From JANRIC01 sp033765345 (GTDB taxonomy: Bacteria; Bacteroidota; Bacteroidia; Cytophagales; Microscillaceae), in the NCBI GenBank assembly GCA_033765345.1, contig JANRIC010000131.1, positions 1-64,000 of the forward strand: a stretch of DNA of 64,000 nucleotides. The letters are read 5' to 3'. The translations under genes and the position numbers were made by a program. Below are positions 54,812 through 61,546 of the stretch, in pieces. Numbering within the stretch: position 1 is the first letter of the stretch; each line of letters opens with the position of its first letter. Below the pieces are notes generated by a model that saw only the letters and a list, made by a program, of their open reading frames with translations, ran no database searches and had not been told where the DNA came from.

Positions 54812-55258
54812 CTACTGTGCTTTCTCCCAGGTACGAGTTCCATATAAAAAACCTACATAAGCACGCATTTTAAGCGTATTATTGTCTTCAAGCCATATTT
54901 TACAATTATATTCCTTGCCTGTGTCAGGGGCAAGGATCAAACCGCCATCCGCTGACTTTTTATCTGCACTAATTTTTAAATCCCTCAGGATAACCAAATT
55001 TTTCATGCCTTTATTTTTTCGATCACCAGGGCATTTTTCACAAATTTTCTTGGCTAAGTCAGCATCATAGATCTCGATCATTTTGCCATAATACCTTCCA
55101 TCCTGCCCTGCGTATATCTCTATCAAAGAAGAAAGCCGTCCGTTTTCATACGCTTTCCATTTTCCGACAATCGTTTGAGAATATGCATACGTACTGCATG
55201 TCAGCGAAATTAAAAAAAATGACCAAATAGATTTCCTAAAAGAGCAGAGAGACTTCAT
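54812..55258 (-). CDS. DUF2147 secreted protein
   Basis: The protein has 148 residues from ATG 55258; an earlier TTG at 55267 is open. A signal peptide (MKSLCSFRKSIWSFFLISLTCSTYAYS) is followed by the DUF2147 core: IVGKWKAYENGRLSSLIEIY, CEKCPGDRKNKGMKNLVIL, GGLILAPDTGKEYNCKIW and TLKMRAYVGFLYGTRTWEK. The two CxxC-like cysteines are typical. Periplasmic; function unknown, though family members resemble small lipocalin-like beta barrels. Confidence 0.88.
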   Translation of the reverse strand: MKSLCSFRKSIWSFFLISLTCSTYAYSQTIVGKWKAYENGRLSSLIEIYAGQDGRYYGKMIEIYDADLAKKICEKCPGDRKNKGMKNLVILRDLKISADKKSADGGLILAPDTGKEYNCKIWLEDNNTLKMRAYVGFLYGTRTWEKAQ

Positions 55259-55330
55259 AAGAATCAAAGTTTATGATTGATAATTTGGATTTTAAATCGG
55301 GTTTAGCATCATCCATAGTTTTCATTTACC

Positions 55331-55822
55331 TCACATCCCAGTTCCGGCCTTCCGCTCATATTCCATCAGCTTTAGGTGCAATGCTCGATTCCAATGAGCA
55401 TCAGAGAGTGCATGGTGTTTGTTTTTATTTTCTGGAAAATACTCCGGGGGGAATTGCAGGCGATCTATTTCCTGTTTTAGGTCTCGACAATACATCGGGA
55501 AATTATAAGGAAGTTTGGACATTCCTCCGTACATCCACTGAATCAATACCCAATCAAAACTGGCGAAATAAGCCCAAAATTGTGGAATCATATAGCCGAT
55601 AAAAGCCACTATATCTTCTTTAATGACCGCAACGGTTTTGCGCTCTATGTCTGTTTCTAATAACTGAATGACGTTTTCTTTTACCCAATCACTGGCACGG
55701 TTGGGGTCAAACTCCGAAGAAATGGCGTAATATGTATCGCCGGTGGGTTTGACCATCCCAATAGAGATAAGCTCAAGATGATTAGGTGCCTCAATAAACT
55801 CAGTGTCAATGTATATTTTCAT
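55331..55822 (-). CDS. 3'-5' exoribonuclease of the RNase AS type
   Basis: This 163-residue DnaQ-fold protein starts MKIYIDTEFIEA, giving the DxE active site. Further acidic positions lie in FASFDWVLIQWMYG and in HHALSDAHWNRALH (H...D), completing a DEDDh set. It resembles the Rv2179c/RNase AS family, which removes adenylate-rich 3' ends of RNA. Single gene, 88 nt from the DUF2147 start on the opposite side. Confidence 0.75.
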   Translation of the reverse strand: MKIYIDTEFIEAPNHLELISIGMVKPTGDTYYAISSEFDPNRASDWVKENVIQLLETDIERKTVAVIKEDIVAFIGYMIPQFWAYFASFDWVLIQWMYGGMSKLPYNFPMYCRDLKQEIDRLQFPPEYFPENKNKHHALSDAHWNRALHLKLMEYERKAGTGM

Positions 55823-55889
55823 AGCTTTGCGTGCTTTCTATCTATGGTAAAACTATTTTATGAATGATTATTGTTCCTTTATGGGGCGA

Positions 55890-55993
55890 TTTTTATACCC
55901 AGACAAAAGTGATTGCCCTGATTCTCGTGGTTGATTAACCTGATTATGCACGAGGTATTATCTCAAAATCAGGAAAACCACTTGGATTTGACC
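55890..55993 (+). repeat. Dispersed repeat family 2, copy 1 (about 104 bp)
   Basis: This stretch aligns without gaps to 59820-59923. Shared words include TTTATACCCAGA, AAGTGATT, TTGATTA and GGAAAACCACTT; identity is roughly 70 percent by eye. It lies inside an open frame upstream of the DUF427 gene and argues against starting that gene earlier than 56090. Confidence 0.65.
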
Positions 55994-56089
55994 ATAAAAA
56001 GTCGAGTTGATTGTTTCAAAACAAAGAAAGTATTTTTGTATTTATATCTTAGAGACTCCGAATTAAATTTAACCCAAAACATTTACTCC

Positions 56090-56377
56090 ATGAAAGCAAT
56101 CTGGAATAACGAAGTAATCGCCGAAAGCAATGATACCATCGTAATTGAAGGGAATCATTATTTCCCGATAGAATCTATTAAAAAAGAATTTTTCAAAGAA
56201 AGTGACAAACACACCAATTGCCCTTGGAAGGGGCAGGCTTCTTATTACTCCATCGAGGTGGGTGGGAAAATTAATCAGGACGCTGCCTGGTACTATCCCA
56301 ATCCTTCCGAACTTGCCACTGAAAAAGGCATCAAAGACAGGGTCGCATTCTGGAGAGGAGTAGAAGTAAAAGCTTAA
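56090..56377 (+). CDS. DUF427 family protein
   Basis: The protein has 95 residues from ATG 56090 (MKAIWNNEVIAESNDT). The family core is intact: HYFPIESIKKEFF, HTNCPWKGQASYYSIEVGG and DAAWYYPNPSE, ending RVAFWRGVEV. DUF427 proteins are small beta-rich cytoplasmic proteins of unknown function. The frame is open further upstream to 55931, but that part lies over an intergenic repeat and is not conserved. A perfect terminator follows. Confidence 0.9.
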   Translation: MKAIWNNEVIAESNDTIVIEGNHYFPIESIKKEFFKESDKHTNCPWKGQASYYSIEVGGKINQDAAWYYPNPSELATEKGIKDRVAFWRGVEVKA

Positions 56378-56398
56378 ATGAATCGGTTTGAATTTTTA

Positions 56399-56426
56399 GG
56401 GCTGTAGAGCAAAACAGCCCTTTTTT
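56399..56426 (+). terminator. Intrinsic terminator after the DUF427 gene
   Basis: GGGCTGT (56399-56405) pairs perfectly with ACAGCCC (56414-56420) over an 8-nt loop, followed by six T. It starts 22 nt after the stop codon. Confidence 0.92.
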
Positions 56427-56514
56427 ATTTCAAAGATTATTCAAAACAAGTGTGTTGATAATTTTTTTATTTCTTTATGATAAATTTTGCCACGAATGCA
56501 CGAATAATTAATTT

Positions 56515-57225
56515 ATGGAAAAGGTGAATTTATCCGTTTCTGTCAAGCTTTCGCAGGATTTGTTATGGGATGTCAAACTGGAAAAAAATACAAAATCTTT
56601 GCAAAATCAACTCAAAGACCTGCCCAAAAGCACGCTTGCTGCCGATTTGTCCTCTCAAGAAGAGGCTATGGCGTTTTGGTTAAATGTATATAATGCCTTT
56701 ATTCAAATTGCTTTACAGACAAAAGCCGAACAGTACGCAAACAAATCAAAGTTTTTTACTTCCCGATGGATTCCTATTGCCGGGCAACACCTAAGTTTTG
56801 ATGATATCGAGCACGGGATTTTGCGACGCTCACAGTTTAAATATGGATTTGGATACGTGCCCAAGCCGTGGTTAGGTGCTTTTGAAAAAAAATTCAGGCT
56901 TACCTGCAAAGACCCCCGAATTCATTTTGCTTTGAATTGCGGTGCCAAAAGCTGCCCTCCAATCAGATTTTATAGCCCCCCCGAAATTGACTCGCAATTG
57001 AACCAAGCTACTCAAAATTATCTTGAGCAGGAGTGTCGTTATGATGCATTAGAAAATAAACTTTATCTAAGTCGTTTATTTTTATGGTTTCGGGGTGATT
57101 TCGGCAGTAGGAAAAGCTTGAGGAAGTTTCTGCAAAAATATGGGGCAATGCCTCCAGCAGTAAAATCCAAAATTAAATATTTGGACTATGATTGGGAGCT
57201 CTTTTTGGGAAATTATTCCCCTTAG
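56515..57225 (+). CDS. DUF547 domain protein
   Basis: This 236-residue protein has the DUF547 hallmarks AFWLNVYNAFIQIAL near 52, DDIEHGILRR near 98, RIHFALNCGAKSCPPIRFY near 136 and LFLWFRGDFG near 190. There is no obvious signal peptide. Related proteins contain a conserved Cys/His arrangement (N-C-G-A-x-S-C-P) suggesting a peptidase- or transglutaminase-like active site, but the activity is unproven. It precedes the GNAT gene by 100 nt on the same strand. Confidence 0.88.
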   Translation: MEKVNLSVSVKLSQDLLWDVKLEKNTKSLQNQLKDLPKSTLAADLSSQEEAMAFWLNVYNAFIQIALQTKAEQYANKSKFFTSRWIPIAGQHLSFDDIEHGILRRSQFKYGFGYVPKPWLGAFEKKFRLTCKDPRIHFALNCGAKSCPPIRFYSPPEIDSQLNQATQNYLEQECRYDALENKLYLSRLFLWFRGDFGSRKSLRKFLQKYGAMPPAVKSKIKYLDYDWELFLGNYSP

Positions 57226-57325
57226 CTCAACATTCAGACTCTCAAGAGGCAGATTCAAAAGCAGAACATTTGAAAAACCATCATATTTACTATTTTTATC
57301 CTCGAAAACAAAATAATTACACGCC

Positions 57326-57808
57326 ATGCACATTAGAGAAGCTTCTGACAAAGACTATGATGCCTTATGGGAGATTTTCTCCTGGGTAATTCAGACAGGT
57401 GACACCTTCGTATTCAGCCCTCAAACTCCCAAAGAAGACTTGTCCAAATACTGGCTGGCACCTTCTATGAGAACTTATGTCTTGGAAGATGGGCATCAAA
57501 TTCTAGGAAGTTATTTTATCAAACCCAATCAGGTTGACCTGGGATCACACGTAGCGAATTGTGGCTATATGGTGCATCCCGATGCACGAGGCAGAGGAAT
57601 CGGAGGTCTACTTTGCGAACATTCTATTCAGACTGCCAAACAATTGGGGTATCTGGCTCTTCAATATAATATCGTGGTCAGTACCAATCAAGCTGCCGTC
57701 AGACTTTGGAAGAAGCACGGTTTTGAAATCATTGGTACAATCCCCAAGGCTTTTAAGCATCAGAGTCTGGGGTATGTAGATGCTTATGTGATGTTCAGGG
57801 AGTTATAA
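57326..57808 (+). CDS. GNAT family N-acetyltransferase
   Basis: This 160-residue protein has the acetyl-CoA pyrophosphate loop CGYMVHPDARGRGIGGLLCE near 80-99 and the following VVSTNQAAVRLWKKHGFEIIG, both diagnostic of GNAT enzymes. N-terminal MHIREASDKDYDALWEIF is the usual first strand and helix. The substrate (small molecule or protein N-terminus) cannot be told. Confidence 0.9.
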   Translation: MHIREASDKDYDALWEIFSWVIQTGDTFVFSPQTPKEDLSKYWLAPSMRTYVLEDGHQILGSYFIKPNQVDLGSHVANCGYMVHPDARGRGIGGLLCEHSIQTAKQLGYLALQYNIVVSTNQAAVRLWKKHGFEIIGTIPKAFKHQSLGYVDAYVMFREL

Positions 57809-57941
57809 AAAAACTGCCTGCTTAGGAGCAGATTTTTTAGATTGTTTGGCAATTTTTGTGAAATACTATACTCTCCCTCATCCTAAATGCTCATCTTTTT
57901 GGGAGAAAGACTTAGTTCGGGGCTTGGGGACGTGCCTCTTA

Positions 57942-58277
57942 GGTGCAATGGAGTACCCAAAAGGTGCAAACGAGAACCTTTTGGGTGCAAGCGAACAGCA
58001 AAAAGGTAGATTTGAGCCTTTGGGGTGGGGGGGGGAGTCTGATAGGTGGCTTAGATGCCCGTGTAGGTTAAACCGATTACCCTGACGGGTAGGGGGAGTA
58101 CCCTTGTAGGTGGAACGGAGAACCTTTTTGGTGGAATAGAGAACCTTTTTGGTAGAAGGGAGAAGCTTTTGGGTGCTCCACTCCACCAAAAAGGTAGACT
58201 TGAGCAGCTTTGGGGTGGGGGGGGGAGTCTGATAGGTGGGGGGGTACCTTTCTAGTGGAATGGAGAACCTTTTTGGT
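57942..58277. repeat. Degenerate 21-bp tandem array, 16 units in exact register
   Basis: The whole stretch divides into 16 consecutive 21-mers with no indels apart from a one-base phase choice. Typical units read GGTGCAAACGAGAACCTTTT, GTGGAACGGAGAACCTTTTT and GTAGAAGGGAGAAGCTTTTG, each plus one base. Units 4 and 5 recur as units 13 and 14, nine units (189 bp) later, including a nine-G run followed by AGTCTGATAG. The period keeps frames open on both strands, but neither reading looks like a real protein. It fills most of the 766-nt gap between the GNAT and methyltransferase genes. Confidence 0.85.
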
Positions 58278-58286
58278 GCTCCATTC

Positions 58287-58428
58287 CCCCTGTTCTTTGA
58301 GGTGTTCCGAAGGATCAATTCAAAGAATTCCATAAAAGGAAAGTTTGAAACTTTCCAGCCGAAGGCTTGGGACGTTCTCACTACGAAAGCCTAAGATAAA
58401 ATATTCTTTGTAAAATAACTGGATTTTT
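58287..58428 (+). repeat. Direct repeat, copy A (58-bp identical core)
   Basis: The 58 bp at 58353-58410 are identical to 59749-59806, and similarity extends left to the CCCCT at 58287 and right to about 58428. The core contains the inverted arms AGGCTT/AAGCCT. It starts where the 21-bp array ends. Copy B is in the same orientation 1.4 kb away. Confidence 0.9.
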
Positions 58429-58430
58429 AC

Positions 58431-58473
58431 ATAAAAACCCGAAAGCCTCTGGATGCAGAATTCGGGTTTTTAT
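58431..58473. terminator. Hairpin terminator after copy A
   Basis: ATAAAAACCCGAA (58431-58443) is a perfect complement of TTCGGGTTTTTAT (58461-58473), with a 17-nt loop and T/A tracts at both ends, so it could act in both directions. The same stem recurs after copy B as the tRNA-Leu terminator. Confidence 0.8.
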
Positions 58474-58474
58474 G

Positions 58475-58525
58475 TTCTCGTTCCTACTTTACCCATAGGT
58501 TCGAGCGAAGACGCTTGAACGAGAA
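58475..58525. other. Overlapping alternative hairpins
   Basis: TTCTCGTTC (58475-58483) can pair with GAACGAGAA (58517-58525). GTTCGAGCG (58499-58507) can pair with CGCTTGAAC (58512-58520) over an AAGA loop. The two stems share bases 58517-58520 and exclude each other. It lies just beyond the 3' end of the minus-strand methyltransferase gene. Confidence 0.45.
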
Positions 58526-58574
58526 AGTAAAGCACTTTTAAGTATATATGAAGTTAATTTTCCTTGATTTTTTA

Positions 58575-59615
58575 TCAAATCATTTCTTCCTTGTGCCAAA
58601 TTCCATAAAAGTATCCTCTACTCTGAGACAATCTGGCATTGGCCTGATATGCATCATCGCAATAAATCAACTCAAAACCACCAAGCATCGTCACATAATC
58701 CTCAAAAGTAATAGGAGTCACAACTCCTGAGCTTTTTGAACTTTCCTTGCCAAATTTTGCCTGAATAAGCGTTATGAATTTACAATTATCCAGAACAAAA
58801 CTGAGGTAATTTTTCACAATGTCTGGTTCCATTTCTCCGAAACTTGCCGCATTCCAGAATACATCAAATGTAATATCTTTAATCAAAGGAAACTGCCAGT
58901 TGCCAAACATATAAACCTTGCCTTTCTCAAGGTTTTGAATGTTGTTGAGTTGGATTGTCTTTATCGGTCTGTTTACCATATCTTCGCCAAGTATATTGGA
59001 TAGATATATGCCGCAAAGGTGCAAGACATAAGGTAAGTCAAAACAAAGGATAGTAAGATTGGGAAACACCTTTTTTAATATTTCAACCTGATGACCTGAT
59101 CCCGAACCCAATTCAACCACTGTTTCATTTCCTTGTAATTTTAAATATTTTTGGGCATAACAAAGCCTTACATAGTTTGTTAGAAATGCCATAGTGTATT
59201 TTTTACCTTTGATTTCAAATAAATCCTGAGGATTTCCAAAAGTACTTGTCTCAAGCTCAGAAATTGGTTTTATGCCGGCTAGTTCTCCCATGATTTCACA
59301 ATGGCGATATGCCATACCTCTTATGTCAGATAGACTCATCGTGTATGGCAATACATTTCTATCTGCAATTAGATATTCTCTTATAAATTTTTTCGCAAGG
59401 TTAATATAAAAAGGTAGACTTGAGTAATAATTATATGTGGTTTCGCTAAAACCAAAAGCAGCAAATATCTCATATTTCCCACTTCTCAATTCTTTTATAT
59501 CAGCTTGTTTGATTTTCTTAATGATTTCGTTTTCTTTTTCTTTCCAATATCTTCCAGCTTGATAAATCTGCGGAGCTTTATGATATTCTTCTAATAGTTT
59601 AGAAAGTTCTTCCAT
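58575..59615 (-). CDS. Putative SAM-dependent sugar O-methyltransferase
   Basis: The protein has 346 residues. SAM motif I is TVVELGSGSGHQVEILKKVF, and the acidic loop is LTILCFDLPYVLHLCGIYLS, the pattern of the putative sugar O-methyltransferase family. FDVFWNAASFGEMEPDIVKNY and RGYFYGIWHKEE near the end also fit. The N-terminal 100 residues are helical and unassigned. The gene looks more AT-rich than its neighbours and is enclosed by direct repeats, suggesting acquisition by transfer. Unlike the envelope methyltransferase at 35343 it has no glycan genes beside it. Confidence 0.6.
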   Translation of the reverse strand: MEELSKLLEEYHKAPQIYQAGRYWKEKENEIIKKIKQADIKELRSGKYEIFAAFGFSETTYNYYSSLPFYINLAKKFIREYLIADRNVLPYTMSLSDIRGMAYRHCEIMGELAGIKPISELETSTFGNPQDLFEIKGKKYTMAFLTNYVRLCYAQKYLKLQGNETVVELGSGSGHQVEILKKVFPNLTILCFDLPYVLHLCGIYLSNILGEDMVNRPIKTIQLNNIQNLEKGKVYMFGNWQFPLIKDITFDVFWNAASFGEMEPDIVKNYLSFVLDNCKFITLIQAKFGKESSKSSGVVTPITFEDYVTMLGGFELIYCDDAYQANARLSQSRGYFYGIWHKEEMI

Positions 59616-59690
59616 TATTATTTATTTTAAAAAGTATTTTGTGTTTATTAAATTTATAATTTGTTTGTCTATTTGACCCAAAATGAACTT

Positions 59691-59824
59691 CCCCTATTCC
59701 TTGAGGCATTCCGAAGGATCACCTCAAAGTATTCGGAAAGTCTATGAATTCCAGCCGAAGGCTTGGGACGTTCTCACTACGAAAGCCTAAGATAAAATAT
59801 TCTTTGAAAAATAGCTGGATTTTA
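59691..59824 (+). repeat. Direct repeat, copy B (58-bp identical core)
   Basis: This is the partner of 58287-58428, with an identical 58-bp core at 59749-59806. It lies upstream of the methyltransferase gene and is followed by the family-2 repeat and the tRNA-Leu terminator. Confidence 0.9.
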
Positions 59825-59923
59825 TACCCAGATTGAAGTGATTTGCCTGATTTTCTTGATTGATTAGCTTGATTATTAATGATTTAAAAGCTAAAATCTC
59901 GGAAAACCACTTCGGTTTGAGTA
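59820..59923 (+). repeat. Dispersed repeat family 2, copy 2 (about 104 bp)
   Basis: This is a gapless match to 55890-55993. It is inserted between copy B of the direct repeat and the terminator. Together with copy B it fills 59616-59926, which holds no gene. Confidence 0.65.
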
Positions 59924-59926
59924 TAA

Positions 59927-59973
59927 TATAAAAACCCGAAAGAGTGTTGCATACATTCTTTCGGGTTTTTATA
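59927..59973 (-). terminator. Intrinsic terminator of tRNA-Leu
   Basis: TATAAAAACCCGAAAGA (59927-59943) and TCTTTCGGGTTTTTATA (59957-59973) form a perfect 17-bp stem. On the minus strand it ends in TTTTTATA and lies 17 nt downstream of the tRNA 3' end. Confidence 0.9.
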
Positions 59974-59989
59974 TAAATTAAGGAGATTG

Positions 59990-60071
59990 TACCGAAGGTG
60001 GGACTCGAACCCACATGAGCAAGCTCACACGCACCTGAAACGTGCACGTCTACCAATTTCGCCACTTCGGC
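59990..60071 (-). tRNA. tRNA-Leu (anticodon CAG)
   Basis: The minus strand folds into an 82-nt class II tRNA. The acceptor is GCCGAAG/CTTCGGT with a G-U first pair and discriminator A. The anticodon arm is CACGT-TTCAGGT-GCGTG with CAG at 60035-60037, the long variable arm is TGAGC-TT-GCTCA, and the T arm is GTGGG-TTCGAGT-CCCAC. CCA is not encoded. It reads CUG codons. Its 3' side faces the repeat-bounded segment. Confidence 0.95.
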
Positions 60072-60185
60072 TTATTTTTTTTTGAATTAGCCCACAAACC
60101 TAAAAAGAATTTCTGAATTAGGCAATTTTTCTCGGAAGAGTTTTGCTATCTTTAATATCATCACACAAAAATTGTAGCTTTACCC

Positions 60186-61448
60186 ATGAACAAAAGAACT
60201 TTTATCAAACATTTGACCTTAGGTTGTATGAGTTCAGCATTATTTTTAGAACAAATCTCTGCTTTGGCGCAGTCCGTAGCACATCTCTCCCCCCAAGATG
60301 TAGCCCAAGACGAAGACTTCTGGCTCAAAATACGCAGCGGCTACCGCCTCAAACCCGACTATATCAACCTGGAAGGTGGCTACTATTGTATGATGCCCCA
60401 GGAGATTTTAGAGAATTATCTCCAGCATATACGAGATGTCAATTATCAACATTCTTATTATATGCGTACCGTACAATTCAACAACAAACACCGTATGCAA
60501 GAGCGACTTGCCGAACTGGCAGGCTGCTCTGCCGACGAACTCATCATCACCCGCAATACAACCGAGTCTTTGGATACCATTATCGGTGGTTTCCCCTGGA
60601 AAGCAGGTGATGAAGCAGTCATGGCTGCGCAGGATTACGGGGCTATGCTCGATATGTTTGCCTTGCAAGCACGTAGGCACGGAGTGGTCAATAAGATCAT
60701 TTCCCTGCCCAACCACCCTGCCTCAGATGAGGAAATCGTAGACCTTTATGCCCAGGCAATCACTTCTAAAACACGCTTGCTGATGGTCTGCCACCTAGTG
60801 AATATCACTGGGCAAATTCTACCAGTCCGAAAAATCACTGATATGGCACATAGCCGAAGAGTAGAAGTGATGGTAGACGGGGCGCACGCATTTGCTCATA
60901 TCAGATTTTCAATAGAAGCACTAGGCTGTGATTATTATGGAGCAAGCCTGCATAAATGGCTGAGTGTGCCGTTGGGTGCAGGGATTTTATATGTTAAAAA
61001 AGAGAAAATCCCTCAAATCTGGCCAATGTTTGCCGAAGAAGGACTCCAAGAGGATGATTTAAGGCGGCTCAACCACACTGGTACGCATCCCGTAGCCACT
61101 GACTTGGCCATTCAAGATGCCCTGGATTATTATTACCATCTGGGTGCCGAGCGCAAAGAAGCACGCCTGCACTATTTACAGCAGTACTGGACAAGCCGGG
61201 TACGTGAACTCCCTCATATCATCCTAAATACTCCTGCCGACCCTCAAAGACACGGAGCCATTGGTAATGTAGGCATCCAGGGCATCGAACCCGGAACACT
61301 TGCCAAAATGCTCCTAGATAAATACCAAATCTGGACTGTAGCCATCGATCGCCCGGGTGTCAAAGGTGTGCGAATTACCCCAAATATTTACACTACAACC
61401 AAAGAATTGGATATTTTGGTAAAGGCTTTAAAGGAATTAAAGAATTAA
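60186..61448 (+). CDS. Class V aminotransferase-fold PLP enzyme, exported-like N-terminus
   Basis: This 420-residue protein has a signal-like leader (MNKRTFIKHLTLGCMSSALF) without a clear twin arginine. PLP contacts are visible: NTTESLDTIIGG, VEVMVDGAHAFAHI (aspartate 231) and YYGASLHKWLSVPLGAGIL (Schiff-base lysine 257). The layout matches isopenicillin-N-epimerase-like and selenocysteine-lyase-like class V enzymes. The exact reaction is unknown. Export of a PLP enzyme would need a folded-protein route, so the leader deserves checking. Confidence 0.78.
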   Translation: MNKRTFIKHLTLGCMSSALFLEQISALAQSVAHLSPQDVAQDEDFWLKIRSGYRLKPDYINLEGGYYCMMPQEILENYLQHIRDVNYQHSYYMRTVQFNNKHRMQERLAELAGCSADELIITRNTTESLDTIIGGFPWKAGDEAVMAAQDYGAMLDMFALQARRHGVVNKIISLPNHPASDEEIVDLYAQAITSKTRLLMVCHLVNITGQILPVRKITDMAHSRRVEVMVDGAHAFAHIRFSIEALGCDYYGASLHKWLSVPLGAGILYVKKEKIPQIWPMFAEEGLQEDDLRRLNHTGTHPVATDLAIQDALDYYYHLGAERKEARLHYLQQYWTSRVRELPHIILNTPADPQRHGAIGNVGIQGIEPGTLAKMLLDKYQIWTVAIDRPGVKGVRITPNIYTTTKELDILVKALKELKN

Positions 61449-61546
61449 GGTACAAACATTTTAACAACAAATTAGCATTTCTTATTGCCTAACTTCAAAA
61501 TCCATTCAGATTTAAGGAATAGTTTTGAATTCCTAAAATTAAATAA

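Noticed and set aside
55931..56089. N-terminal extension of the DUF427 protein
   Set aside because: The extension covers an intergenic repeat. The family starts at the ATG at 56090 and the 95-residue length is normal.
57846..58381. Reading frames on both strands across the second 21-bp array
   Set aside because: The period divisible by three keeps frames open by chance. The translations are low-complexity and the two strands exclude each other.
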